A DNA stretch of 40,333 bases from a virus, in the IMG/VR virus record IMGVR_UViG_3300034683_000362, positions 1-40,333 of that record, one strand, 5' to 3'. The notes beneath the pieces are model-generated. The model was not told the DNA's origin and did no database searches. It saw only the letters and a program-made list of their open reading frames with translations. Position numbers and translations under genes: made by a program. How positions within the stretch are numbered: the first letter of the stretch is position 1; each line of letters starts with the position of its first letter. Shown in pieces: positions 17,466 to 25,592 of the stretch.

Positions 17466-17984
17466 AGTTTCATATTCCTCCTCTTCTTTGTTGAATAAAA
17501 ATAGATTTTGAAAAAATTGTTTAAAATCTTCTTTGAAATCTTCGAACAATATTTTAGATACACCAGGATGAGCTGGTCTATTTGTCAAAGCTGCTCCTAA
17601 GAAAACTGGACCTACATCTTCACCTGTGTTTTTATCTGAATAGCTATCTGCATATTCAGCAGACATATATTCAAAATGATCTTCATTGATTTTTTTAACT
17701 CCGTTATCAAAGAATTCCCATAAAACAAAAAGTCCTTCTTTTCTCGCTTCTAACTTCAAAGCTCTTCCATATTTACCAGAATCATCATTGTGTCTTAGAT
17801 TTAAAGGTGGCTCATATGTTGGAATACCTTTTTTGAAATTCTCTTCCATTTTCTTGATAAGATCAAAATTAATATCTACAGTTCCATACCTCTTGTCTGA
17901 AAACTTTCGAATTGGTAAAACGTTATACCAGACTGTATTTTTACTTTCATCTGGCTTAGTTTCAAGCTTGATAGTATTAAGCAT
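17091..17984 (-). CDS. Prohead protease with C-terminal scaffold region (Mu gpI-like)
   Basis: A 297-aa protein with two regions. Residues 1-145 resemble the Mu I-type prohead protease (GTVDINFDLIKKM; YEPPLNLRHNDDSGKYGR with a likely catalytic His; MSAEYADSYSDKNTGEDVGPVFLGAALTNRPAHPG). Residues 174-297 are a Lys/Glu coiled coil ending in a charged tail, typical of scaffolds. Catalytic Ser cannot be fixed by eye. It lies between the Mu F-like gene and the decoration gene. A strong internal start allows the scaffold part to be made alone. Confidence 0.8.
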   Translation of the reverse strand: MLNTIKLETKPDESKNTVWYNVLPIRKFSDKRYGTVDINFDLIKKMEENFKKGIPTYEPPLNLRHNDDSGKYGRALKLEARKEGLFVLWEFFDNGVKKINEDHFEYMSAEYADSYSDKNTGEDVGPVFLGAALTNRPAHPGVSKILFEDFKEDFKQFFQNLFLFNKEEEEYETMDKKLEDFYKKLEEENKNLKKELEEAKKSEKESNKKKFESTVEEWAKDHINKGALPSQVEGLKKIVLETENPEMMKKFDEVLNLGKKSNLTNQLSNDDSDPYPNDQKDLEERLNRVKKFQGGDK

Positions 17985-18012
17985 TAGATCACCTCTCTTT
18001 ATAAATTGACAT

Positions 18013-18040
18013 AAAAAAAGAGCCTTTATATAAAAGGCTC
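18013..18040 (-). terminator. Terminator after the Mu F-like head gene
   Basis: The perfect stem GAGCCTTT/AAAGGCTC with loop ATATA is followed, on the minus strand, by T7. It lies 11 bases past the stop of the F-like gene and before the protease gene. Confidence 0.8.
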
Positions 18041-18050
18041 AGCTTACATC

Positions 18051-19076
18051 TTATTCATTTTTCCATTTATTGAGTAATTTTTCTAAAATATCTATATCTT
18101 TTTGTCTTTGTATTGCTTGAGGTATTTTCTTAGAATCCCATAAGTATGGTTCAAGATTTTTATTAAGATTTTCTTTGTTTAAAGGCATACCGCTTTTCTC
18201 ATATTTTGTTACTACTCTTAAAACTGATCTACAGTTTATATGTAATGGTGGAGTATTTCTAGCTAAAGCTTTTGTATCATCTTTTTTTATAAACTTTCCC
18301 CACCTACTTCTACATATGTTAGTAGTATTTTTATCCAGAACTGCATCAAATTGATAACCTACAACAATATCTGATTTATATGATTCATTTAGAGTGCCAA
18401 CATTAAAACTTCTTGTAGCTTCTGTTTTTGCTACCATTCTCATTCTATTTTTAGTGAATTTTTTTAGATCACCGGATAATACTCCTAACTGTTTTTTTAT
18501 ATAATCATAACTTTGTTTGTCACTTAATCCTTTTTCTATTGTCTTTGATACTAAATTAGTAACTTTTTCTTTGAAGTTTCTACTCTGTATTCCTGCAAGA
18601 TCAACTGTATAGTTATTTAAAAATTCTAATGCAGATTTTGAAGGTTTAAAGTATGTATCTATAGCTTCATCGACAGTTAGATTTTTAATTAAAGATAATC
18701 TCATTAACAACCTTTTATTTGCTAAAAGCATGATCTTAAATATCTCTTTATCTCCATAATAAGGCTCTTCATATTTTTTTATTTTTCTGATTTTTCTTTT
18801 TGTTTGGCCAATACTGTTGAAATATCCAAATAGATAAGAGATCAATATGCCTTTTATGAGATATTTATATAGTTTTTCAGTATCTATCTTTATTTCATTC
18901 TCTATATACTTTTTAAACTCTTCTTTATCTGACTTTTTGTATTTATAAATAATTTTATCTACATTTTTAGTTATATTATCTATAGTATCTTTTATGATCT
19001 CATCAAAAAAATTTAAAGATTCAAGAATATAACTTTCTGATTTATCAAAAGATTCTGCTGCAGCTTTTATATTCAT
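18051..19076 (-). CDS. Minor head protein (Mu F / SPP1 gp7 family)
   Basis: A 341-aa protein of the phage head morphogenesis (SPP1 gp7, Mu F) family. The diagnostic C-terminal block is present: RMVAKTEATRSFNVG, then TNICRSRWGK and PPLHINCRSVLR at about residues 275-287. The N-terminal two-thirds are helical and Lys-rich. It starts four bases after the portal stop, the usual neighbour. Such proteins bind the portal, are packed in few copies, and may be injected with DNA. Confidence 0.85.
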   Translation of the reverse strand: MNIKAAAESFDKSESYILESLNFFDEIIKDTIDNITKNVDKIIYKYKKSDKEEFKKYIENEIKIDTEKLYKYLIKGILISYLFGYFNSIGQTKRKIRKIKKYEEPYYGDKEIFKIMLLANKRLLMRLSLIKNLTVDEAIDTYFKPSKSALEFLNNYTVDLAGIQSRNFKEKVTNLVSKTIEKGLSDKQSYDYIKKQLGVLSGDLKKFTKNRMRMVAKTEATRSFNVGTLNESYKSDIVVGYQFDAVLDKNTTNICRSRWGKFIKKDDTKALARNTPPLHINCRSVLRVVTKYEKSGMPLNKENLNKNLEPYLWDSKKIPQAIQRQKDIDILEKLLNKWKNE

Positions 19077-19080
19077 ACTA

Positions 19081-20175
19081 TCACTTACTTGATTTGTTGA
19101 GATCCATGTGTTCTCTTACTATATCATTATCTTCAATAGGGTCTATAATACCAGCATTTGTAAGATTTTGAAATACTCTTGAATATTTTTCAAGATCATC
19201 TACAGTTAATTGTTTTTTGATTATAAAAGAGCCATAACTTTTTACATTGTTGAAGTTATAATCAATTATTTTAGTTACTATTTTATCTATTAACTTATTT
19301 GCAGTAAATATAGCAGTTTTCTTTGCTATTTCCAAGAACATTTCAAAATGAATCTTACCTAACTCATATGCTCCACTCTGACCAACTGAAACAAGTAATT
19401 GAGGTAATAACAATGATCTGTATATAGATGTGTTAGCAAAATCAATAGCATTTTGGAAATTGAATGAATCTTTAAATTCTAATGCTTTTACTTCATCATC
19501 TATTCCAGTTGCCATAGCTCCATTACTATATAAAGCAGCTAACTTATTCAAAAATGTACTTACATTATCCTTAGTTTTCCCTATTAGTGGAGGTACTCCA
19601 TATCTTTGACCTCCAAGCATCCAATATCTCATCATATATTTTTTAAATAAAAACCATTTCTTTGCAGCTTCTAATTCTGAATGTCCATAATATCCAGAAC
19701 CATTTTTTATATAAAATATTTTCTCTTCCGGTATATCTACTTTACCTTGCGGAGTTGTTTGAACAAATTGATCTATTTTACTATTTTTTATTTTTATAGT
19801 AATATCCCGAGGATCTAATTTGTTTATTTTTTTGAGATATAATTTTGATTCTTTGATTTCCCATACTAACTCAGATACAGAAAAGCCTATTCCTAAATAA
19901 TCTTTTAGAATATCATCTATAGTAATTGACAGTGTATCTTGAAGATTTTCAAAATTATCTCTGACAAATTGCTCTATTTTCTTATCTTCGTTCTTGTATT
20001 CTCCTAAAAAATTAAGAGATATAGAATTTCTGAAAGTTAATGCACTTTTTACTGCGTCATCATGAAGCATTTCATTTATATCTTCATAAGTCAACTCAGA
20101 AAAATTGAATATCTCTCCATCAAATTGCCAATTATTTATATTAGCTATTTCTGTAGTTAGATTTTTTTTACTCAT
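19081..20175 (-). CDS. Portal protein (DUF935, Mu gp29-like)
   Basis: A 364-aa protein of the DUF935 portal family. It shows a short start, then DAVKSALTFRNSISL, a helical segment, GIGFSVSELVWEIK, LYLKKINKLDPRDITIK and HSELEAAKKWFLFKKYMMRYWMLG, all in the family order, with the later YELGKIHFEMFLEIAKKTA. It is shorter than Mu gp29 (about 512 aa), so its C-terminal part is reduced. It lies between the large terminase and the F-like gene and would form the dodecameric DNA gate of the head. Confidence 0.85.
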   Translation of the reverse strand: MSKKNLTTEIANINNWQFDGEIFNFSELTYEDINEMLHDDAVKSALTFRNSISLNFLGEYKNEDKKIEQFVRDNFENLQDTLSITIDDILKDYLGIGFSVSELVWEIKESKLYLKKINKLDPRDITIKIKNSKIDQFVQTTPQGKVDIPEEKIFYIKNGSGYYGHSELEAAKKWFLFKKYMMRYWMLGGQRYGVPPLIGKTKDNVSTFLNKLAALYSNGAMATGIDDEVKALEFKDSFNFQNAIDFANTSIYRSLLLPQLLVSVGQSGAYELGKIHFEMFLEIAKKTAIFTANKLIDKIVTKIIDYNFNNVKSYGSFIIKKQLTVDDLEKYSRVFQNLTNAGIIDPIEDNDIVREHMDLNKSSK

Positions 20176-20187
20176 AAGATCATCTCC

Positions 20188-21495
20188 TTAAAAGCCAAAA
20201 AATGTATTACTTTGTATCTTTGCAACTTCAACCTCAGTATTCTTTTGTGAATCTAACAGAGATAAAGCTACAGCCATAACTGTATCATCATGATATCCTT
20301 GTTGTGCTTCAAGTTTAAATCCACTTCCAGACTTAAACCTCTTAAAATATCTCATTTCATCTCTAAGATCTATCCAGGATGAAGGCAATAATATATATTC
20401 TTTCTCTGCCAACAATAAAAAATTGTGCAACAATTCTGATTTACTCTTTTGAGAGAAAACAAAACTATTACACGAATTAATTTTTTCTGATACAGGGTCT
20501 CCAACACCAGTGGCATCAAGATTAACCTGACAATTATATTTACTTTGAAGATCATTTATTATAGATATCACTTCATCATACAATCTTTGATTAAATCTAT
20601 ATTTTTCAACTATTTTATATGGTTTTTCAGTTATATCCATTACCACAATAACTGTATAGTCATTATACTTAGCAATATCTGCTCCAATTTTATATTTTCT
20701 GTGTCTATCGTATATCTTAGTGACCTTATAATCTTCAAATATTTTTAAAATCAGATCATATTTAAAGAAATTACTATCATCATCTACAAATTCTCCAAGA
20801 TATTCTTGTTTCCATACATAACCTGGTACTTCTTTTCTAAGTTTTTCAATCATCATTTTTGATATTATAGGATTATCATATACAGTACCATGAAATGATT
20901 TATTGAAACCCGTCTTATCTCGTAACCCTTTCTGATATTCTTTATAAAAGTAATTCATACCAAAAGGAGTTGATTCTAATACTATTTTTGCATTTGTATC
21001 TAATTGCATAGGTTTAACTACTTCATCATAGATTTTATCTTTAATAAATGCAGCTTCAGTAAGATATATATAATGTTTTTTTCTACCTCTCATATATTTA
21101 CCGTTATATGCAGTTGATCTAAAAGTTATTTCAGATCCATTTTTCAAATATATAGTTGGGAAAGGACTAATTTTTACTGATTTTAGAAATCCTCTTAAAG
21201 CACTTTCTTCTAATGCTTCTGTTAGAACATCATAATATATGGTAGCCTGATCTAAAGAAGGCCCAGCTATAAGAGTTTTTGTTTTAGGATTCATAACAGC
21301 TCTTCTTAAAGCTTTTGCAGAATTTAATTCAGATTTACCAAATCTTCTACCAGCAACATCTACCTCAATCATTGCATCATTTCTCAATAATTCTTCTTGT
21401 TTAGGAGAAAGATTATCATATCCATATAGTAGTTTGGTAAAATAAATAGGATCTTTTAATTTTTCAGCTTGTTTCTTCATCCTCTTCAAGTCCAT
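20188..21495 (-). CDS. Terminase large subunit
   Basis: A 435-aa packaging motor. ATPase signs are Walker A AGRRFGKS (48-55) and Walker B YIYLTEAA (142-149), followed by STPFG as the coupling motif. The RNase H-like nuclease has Asp273 (GADIAKYND), Asp327 (NLDATG) and Asp403/404 (YHDDTVMA). The start at 21495 is preferred because AGAGG lies nine bases upstream; in-frame ATGs at 21480, 21504 and 21516 exist. It overlaps the small subunit gene by 32 bases, which suggests coupled translation. Confidence 0.92.
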   Translation of the reverse strand: MDLKRMKKQAEKLKDPIYFTKLLYGYDNLSPKQEELLRNDAMIEVDVAGRRFGKSELNSAKALRRAVMNPKTKTLIAGPSLDQATIYYDVLTEALEESALRGFLKSVKISPFPTIYLKNGSEITFRSTAYNGKYMRGRKKHYIYLTEAAFIKDKIYDEVVKPMQLDTNAKIVLESTPFGMNYFYKEYQKGLRDKTGFNKSFHGTVYDNPIISKMMIEKLRKEVPGYVWKQEYLGEFVDDDSNFFKYDLILKIFEDYKVTKIYDRHRKYKIGADIAKYNDYTVIVVMDITEKPYKIVEKYRFNQRLYDEVISIINDLQSKYNCQVNLDATGVGDPVSEKINSCNSFVFSQKSKSELLHNFLLLAEKEYILLPSSWIDLRDEMRYFKRFKSGSGFKLEAQQGYHDDTVMAVALSLLDSQKNTEVEVAKIQSNTFFGF

Positions 21496-22042
21496 CTTTA
21501 TCATCCTCTGCAGCACTCATAAGGTCCATTAATATTTTGAAAGGATCATCTTCATTGCCTCCCTCAAGTTGTTTATATTCTTCTGAAGCAGAATACCTTA
21601 CTCCATTAGTGGCTGTGTTGTATAGAGCTTGTATTCCTTTTATAACTTCTGGATTTATTTTGAGTTTTTTTGTTTTCCCTTCTAAAAAATCAGTCAATTG
21701 ATCTATTATTTTGTCTATTAATAATCTTAATTTATTTGCTAAACTCAAATTTTCTGATCTTTCATGTTTTAAAGAATCTAATCTAGTCAATCCTTCTTTT
21801 ACTTTTTCCTGGAATAGTTCTTTACTCTCTTCTTGAATTTTTACTCTTTGAACTTCTTTATTCACATTCCAGTGTTTTTTCTTATGAGTGTTTATAGAAT
21901 TATGAGAAATGTTTTCTCCATATTCATCATTTATATAATCTGATATTTTTCTTGCACTCATTCCTTCAGAGAGTAATTTTTCTATCTTATTTCTATATTC
22001 AGAATTACATACCTTACATCTCTTATCGTTTATAATAGCCAT
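21464..22042 (-). CDS. Terminase small subunit
   Basis: A 192-aa protein directly before the large terminase. The N-terminal part has CKVCNSEYRNKIEKLLSEGMSARKISDYI, a Cys pair followed by a helix-turn-helix (SARKISDYINDEYGENISHNS). The middle is a helical bundle and the end is very acidic (EDDKDGLEEDEE). This fits a pac- or cos-recognition protein with a C-terminal tail that contacts the large subunit. The 40-bp repeat region just upstream of its start may be its target or that of the late regulator. Confidence 0.8.
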   Translation of the reverse strand: MAIINDKRCKVCNSEYRNKIEKLLSEGMSARKISDYINDEYGENISHNSINTHKKKHWNVNKEVQRVKIQEESKELFQEKVKEGLTRLDSLKHERSENLSLANKLRLLIDKIIDQLTDFLEGKTKKLKINPEVIKGIQALYNTATNGVRYSASEEYKQLEGGNEDDPFKILMDLMSAAEDDKDGLEEDEETS

Positions 22043-22074
22043 TTTAGATCACCACACATTAATTTGTCAGTGTT

Positions 22075-22114
22075 TTGTAAGACTTGTAAGACTTTTGTCA
22101 GGGTTGTAAGACTT
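22075..22114 (-). promoter_or_regulatory. Three TTGTAAGACTT repeats upstream of the terminase genes
   Basis: The 11-bp unit occurs exactly at 22075-22085, 22084-22094 and 22104-22114, spaced 9 and 20 bases apart. The last copy runs into ACAA, making the near-palindrome TTGTAAGACTTACAA. It lies between a terminator and the small terminase start. It may bind the ArpU-like late regulator or the small terminase; no clear -35/-10 pair is seen. Confidence 0.55.
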
Positions 22115-22128
22115 ACAATGTATAACAT

Positions 22129-22160
22129 TAAAAAAAGCACCTTGCTAAAAGCAAGATGCT
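22129..22160 (-). terminator. Terminator after the DUF2971 gene
   Basis: On the minus strand the stem AGCATCTTGC/GCAAGGTGCT (one G-U pair) with loop TTTTA is followed by T7. It starts 10 bases past the stop of the DUF2971 gene and insulates it from the late operon. Confidence 0.85.
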
Positions 22161-22170
22161 AATTGATTTT

Positions 22171-23214
22171 CTATTTGTTTTTAAAAACCTTATCAAAATA
22201 AGAATCAATATCTAAAATATCAGATTTTTTAACTTTTATATTCAATTTATTATTTTTAATATATTTATTTAAATCTTTAACTTCATTATCTTCTTCGCAT
22301 TTATATGGTGATACAACTATTTCTTCAATGAAATCTAAATTAGTTAAATCTCTTTTAATATTATCTTCTTTAAAATTATCATACCCTTTATATATAATTA
22401 TTCTAAACTCTTTCTCATGTTCATAACTTGGTTTTTTTTGTAAAAAAAATGAATATTTATGTAATAAATCTTCATAATCTTTATCTATTGGACTTGCTGT
22501 GCCTTTTCGCTTTTTATTTGATAAAAAACCTATATTAAATTGATGATCATCTATATTTTCTCCATAAAAAACATTTTCAAAAAATGCATATTCTTGTTCA
22601 TATTGAATATTCTGTAGTAATTTCATCTTGTTAACTTTAATAGCAAAACCATCTTTAGCATATAATTCCCACATTGCTAATGATTCATTTTCAGATTCAT
22701 ACCAACAGTTTATGAATACATCTTTTTTCATAATTTCATTAAAATTTCTAATACTTTCTTTAAAAGGAATTTTTATTTCTTCATTATAAAATTTTTCTCC
22801 AAAATAATCTATCAATTTATTTTTTATATCTTTTGAATTTATTTTTAGATTATCCACTTTATCATTATTTGATATTTTTTTAATATTTTCTTTAATTTTT
22901 CTGTAAATATGTTTAGCTTGTTTAAATCCAGAATAGTTTATTAAATATTTTAATTCATTTTTTATAAGATTCTCCCCTTTAAGTACTTTTTCAAAAATAT
23001 ATTTTAAATCATCTGAATATAAATCATAATTTTCATGCATTATTCTTTTTGATATTATGCCTTCAAATTTATCTCTAAATTTATCTGCTCTTGAAAAATA
23101 AATGTTATTTTCTTTTATAATGCTTTCTAACTTCCAATAAGGCATATACCTCCACAATGTAACCTTATCATCAGTTTTTTCCTTTTTGTATATATTTTTA
23201 GTTTCATCTACCAT
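22171..23214 (-). CDS. DUF2971 family protein, independent cargo gene
   Basis: A 347-aa protein with the DUF2971 pattern: LWRYMPYWKLESIIKENNIYFS (18-39), RDKFEG, then FINCWYESENESLAMWELY and GFAIKVN at about 180-210, and EHEKEFRIIIY near 275. The biochemical role of this family is not settled; members are frequent in phages, plasmids and defence-rich regions. The gene has its own consensus promoter and is bracketed by terminators, so it can be expressed in the lysogen. It separates the late regulator from the terminase genes. An immunity or conversion role is inference. Confidence 0.75.
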   Translation of the reverse strand: MVDETKNIYKKEKTDDKVTLWRYMPYWKLESIIKENNIYFSRADKFRDKFEGIISKRIMHENYDLYSDDLKYIFEKVLKGENLIKNELKYLINYSGFKQAKHIYRKIKENIKKISNNDKVDNLKINSKDIKNKLIDYFGEKFYNEEIKIPFKESIRNFNEIMKKDVFINCWYESENESLAMWELYAKDGFAIKVNKMKLLQNIQYEQEYAFFENVFYGENIDDHQFNIGFLSNKKRKGTASPIDKDYEDLLHKYSFFLQKKPSYEHEKEFRIIIYKGYDNFKEDNIKRDLTNLDFIEEIVVSPYKCEEDNEVKDLNKYIKNNKLNIKVKKSDILDIDSYFDKVFKNK

Positions 23215-23242
23215 AAAATCACCTCTTTTTTGTGTTTATTAA

Positions 23243-23271
23243 ATTATAATACATGTAATTTTAAAGTACAA
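23243..23271 (-). promoter_or_regulatory. Consensus-like promoter of the DUF2971 gene
   Basis: On the minus strand TTGTAC and TATAAT are separated by exactly 17 bases. The -10 lies 29 bases from the ATG. This is one of the best sigma-70-type promoters in the phage. Confidence 0.75.
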
Positions 23272-23293
23272 TAAAGAGTGATCTTAATGATAA

Positions 23294-23320
23294 ATAAAAA
23301 AAGAGCCTATTTAGGCCCTT
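23294..23320 (-). terminator. Terminator after the ArpU-like gene
   Basis: On the minus strand AAGGGCCTA/TAGGCTCTT (one G-U pair) is followed by a run of T. It lies between the late-regulator stop at 23372 and the DUF2971 promoter. Confidence 0.7.
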
Positions 23321-23371
23321 TATACATGAAATACATTCTATCACAATAATACCATATCAGTGACATATATG

Positions 23372-23854
23372 TCAATTGAGGTTTAAAATCTTAGAAATTG
23401 CTTTATTTTCTATAGTTCTTACTTCTCTTTCTGAGACATTTAATCTTTGAGAAATTTGTTTCCTGGTTTCTCCAATTTCTTTAAAAATTCCTTCATCCAA
23501 TTCTAAATCAATAAACCTATAAAAAATAACCACTCTTTCCTGGAATCTCAAAACTTTCCACCATTTATTTACCAGGGTAATAATATATTTTGCTATAAGA
23601 AGTTTTTCTGAAATTCCTTTTTCAAGATAACTATAAAAATCATTAATCATAATATTTTTTGATTCACCAATTTTCTTTTCATATCTAACAGACTTATAAC
23701 TATATTCTTCTTTTATATTAAAAAAGTTATCTAAATAAAGATGGATATAATTATTTTCTGCTAACACAGCAATTGAATGTTTGTATCTTTTAAAAATTTC
23801 TATGATATCATTTTTAACGAAATGACTTTTTAAAATTGCTTTTTTCAAATTCAT
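23372..23854 (-). CDS. ArpU/sigma-region-4-like late transcription regulator
   Basis: A 160-aa protein. The last ~55 residues form a sigma-70 region 4-like helix-turn-helix (FKEIGETRKQISQRLNVSEREVRTIENKAISKIL). The N-terminal part is mixed and basic. The size, domain order and position before the terminase genes match ArpU/RinA/LtrC-type activators, which switch on late operons of Firmicutes-type phages. AGGAGGATTAAT precedes the ATG. A hairpin in its leader may control it. Its target may be the repeat block at 22075-22114. Confidence 0.75.
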   Translation of the reverse strand: MNLKKAILKSHFVKNDIIEIFKRYKHSIAVLAENNYIHLYLDNFFNIKEEYSYKSVRYEKKIGESKNIMINDFYSYLEKGISEKLLIAKYIITLVNKWWKVLRFQERVVIFYRFIDLELDEGIFKEIGETRKQISQRLNVSEREVRTIENKAISKILNLN

Positions 23855-23893
23855 ATTAATCCTCCTATGGTATAATTTTATTATTAGAGGACT

Positions 23894-23921
23894 GGTCTAA
23901 GATATGGGGGTATCTTAGACC
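23894..23921 (-). promoter_or_regulatory. 11-bp perfect inverted repeat in the late-regulator leader
   Basis: GGTCTAAGATA and TATCTTAGACC are separated by TGGGGG. A partial third copy, ATCTTAGG, lies about 10 bases to the right. No T-run follows on either strand, so it is not a plain terminator. It sits 40 bases before the ArpU-like ATG and may be an operator or an RNA element controlling late-gene timing. Confidence 0.55.
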
Positions 23922-23990
23922 CTTGAATTTTATCTTAGGTAATGTAATAGAATAATTAAATTGTTTTCTACTAAAAATAATCGCCTGTTT

Positions 23991-24380
23991 CTAAAAATCT
24001 CCCGATCTAATAATTTTTAAATGAAGATCGGAATATTTATCTTCAAACATTTTTCTTTTTATTTTGAACTGTTGAGTTTCAAAACCTTTAGCATCTACAA
24101 CTTCAATATGTTTATCAGCATAAAAAACTAAAAAATCAGCTTTATAAGTAATAGGTCTTATATATCTACCGTCTTTATAAAATCCTTTTTGCAAAATATA
24201 TTTTGGTTGAAGATGGAAATGTAAAACATCTCCCAATTTTTTTAGTAATTTCAAATAATTATAATAATCAGCTTCCAACATTGAATCAAAAGTAAAACCA
24301 TCTATTTGAATTTTCTTATTATTTAGTTTATTAGGCTTAAAATATTTATTCTTAAATTCTTTTGCTGAAATATGTTTCAT
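23991..24380 (-). CDS. DUF1064 nuclease-like protein
   Basis: A 129-aa protein with the DUF1064 pattern: GFTFDSMLEADYYNYLK (28-44), LQPKYILQKGF, ITYKADFLVFY (77-87) and EVVDAKGFETQQFKIKRKMF. Glu36, Asp82, and Asp96-Ala-Lys98 form the E/D-D-xK core of restriction-endonuclease-fold enzymes. In phages such proteins stand where Holliday junction resolvases are found, so branch-cutting during recombination or packaging is likely. It lies at the end of the early operon. Confidence 0.8.
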   Translation of the reverse strand: MKHISAKEFKNKYFKPNKLNNKKIQIDGFTFDSMLEADYYNYLKLLKKLGDVLHFHLQPKYILQKGFYKDGRYIRPITYKADFLVFYADKHIEVVDAKGFETQQFKIKRKMFEDKYSDLHLKIIRSGDF

Positions 24381-24400
24381 AAAACAGATCTCCTTTCTTT

Positions 24401-24643
24401 TTATTTATATTTTTCACTGTTGCCAAAAATTTCAAATAATTTTTTTTGACCATATTTTTTAAAATTTATTAGCAAATATATTGAATCCTCAAATTCTTTT
24501 ATTCTTTCAATAATATAATTAGCTTCATTGTCTTCTTCAGACATATCAAGTTTCATATACATATATTTAAGCCATATTTCTTTTCTTTCAATTTCTTTTT
24601 CAAATAATTCTAAAGACTTCTTTAAAAATTTATCTTCTTCCAT
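24401..24643 (-). CDS. Hypothetical small helical protein
   Basis: An 80-aa, strongly charged, all-helical protein (FLKKSLELFEKEIERKE, then EANYIIERIKEFEDSI). No family recognised. The ATG at 24643 is favoured; a GTG at 24652 would add three residues and overlaps the weak ribosome-binding site. It overlaps the preceding small gene by 14 bases and lies between the antirepressor and the DUF1064 gene. An early accessory role is all that can be said. Confidence 0.6.
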   Translation of the reverse strand: MEEDKFLKKSLELFEKEIERKEIWLKYMYMKLDMSEEDNEANYIIERIKEFEDSIYLLINFKKYGQKKLFEIFGNSEKYK

Positions 24644-24824
24644 ATAATTCACTTCTTTCTAAATTCTCTTTTTTTATATTCACTCTTATTAGTTTATATT
24701 TATCAAAATAATTTCTATTTTTTATAACTGCTTTTGCAAATTCTTTTGCATATGTTTTTTTATCAAACTCATTAGAAAATATTTTCAAATCATTTTTATA
24801 AAAAACAACTATATATTTAGACAT
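24630..24824 (-). CDS. Hypothetical small early protein
   Basis: A 64-aa basic protein (YIVVFYKNDLKIFSNEFDKK start; ends ELYGRR) of unknown family. A beta strand pair appears to lead into a helix. AGGAGGT lies before its ATG. It starts 9 bases after the antirepressor stop and its stop is inside the next gene, so the three are co-translated. Function unknown. Confidence 0.6.
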   Translation of the reverse strand: MSKYIVVFYKNDLKIFSNEFDKKTYAKEFAKAVIKNRNYFDKYKLIRVNIKKENLERSELYGRR

Positions 24825-24833
24825 TTTTACCTC

Positions 24834-25580
24834 CTATATGATTAATTTATTTATTTCTTGAGCAATTCTTCCAAACCCTTTAGAAGTTATAAAAATTCTA
24901 GTATATGCTTTTTCTTTTCCCATTTTTTTAAAAGATCTGGTTTTTATGGAGAAAAGTTTTTGATCAATATAATCCTGTTTTGGAATCCATCTTCCGTTAT
25001 CTCTAAAAAAATAACCATTATCTCCAAGCCATTTAAACAATCTATTTTGTCCTGTTCCTAAGACTTGAGCAGTTTCTCTAATAGTCATAAGGCCTTTTGA
25101 ATTAATAGTTTTATCATAAATAAAAGCCTTAGGCTCTAACTGTTTGTTTTTATTTTCGAGTTTCAATTTTTCTTCTTTTTCTTTTTTCAATTGAGTAGCT
25201 AATTTTATAATAAAATCTGGATCATTGATTGTTTTTTCTATCGTTTCAGAAGTCATATAAGACCCAGTTTTTCTAATTGAAGGTATTACTTCACTTGTAA
25301 TCCACCTTTTGAATTGCTTTGCCTTAGGTAGTTTAGAATTCAAGATCAAACTATATAGACCAGATTCATTAATAACTATCATTTGTCTTCTTTGAATACC
25401 ATCATGAACAAATATAGTTTCTCTATCTTCTGTTTCAACGTGTCTTCTAATATCTCGACTACCGTTTTGGTACTCCAGGATATCAACAATATCCTTGCCA
25501 ATCCACCAATTTTCATTGTTTCTTACCATCATTCTTACTTTTCCAAAATCATCATTATTGAATATTTTTAAATCATTCAT
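24834..25580 (-). CDS. Phage antirepressor (Bro-N + KilAC)
   Basis: A 248-aa protein with two domains. Residues 1-115 are Bro-N (FNNDDFGKVRMMVRNNENWWIGKDIVDILEYQNGSRDI; SGLYSLILNSKLPKAKQFKRWITSEVIPSIRKTG). After a coiled linker (about 120-155), residues 160-248 match the KilAC/ANT domain (LMTIRETAQVLGTGQNRLFKWLGDNGYFFRDNGRWIPKQDY). Such proteins bind and inactivate phage repressors. This matters here because the CI-like repressor seems unable to cleave itself. It is encoded after the helicase loader in the early operon. Confidence 0.88.
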   Translation of the reverse strand: MNDLKIFNNDDFGKVRMMVRNNENWWIGKDIVDILEYQNGSRDIRRHVETEDRETIFVHDGIQRRQMIVINESGLYSLILNSKLPKAKQFKRWITSEVIPSIRKTGSYMTSETIEKTINDPDFIIKLATQLKKEKEEKLKLENKNKQLEPKAFIYDKTINSKGLMTIRETAQVLGTGQNRLFKWLGDNGYFFRDNGRWIPKQDYIDQKLFSIKTRSFKKMGKEKAYTRIFITSKGFGRIAQEINKLII

Positions 25581-25592
25581 ATTTTTATCCTC

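Noticed and set aside
22075-22114. CRISPR-like repeats
   Set aside because: Units are only 11 bp, overlap each other and have no regular spacers; no cas genes occur in the window.
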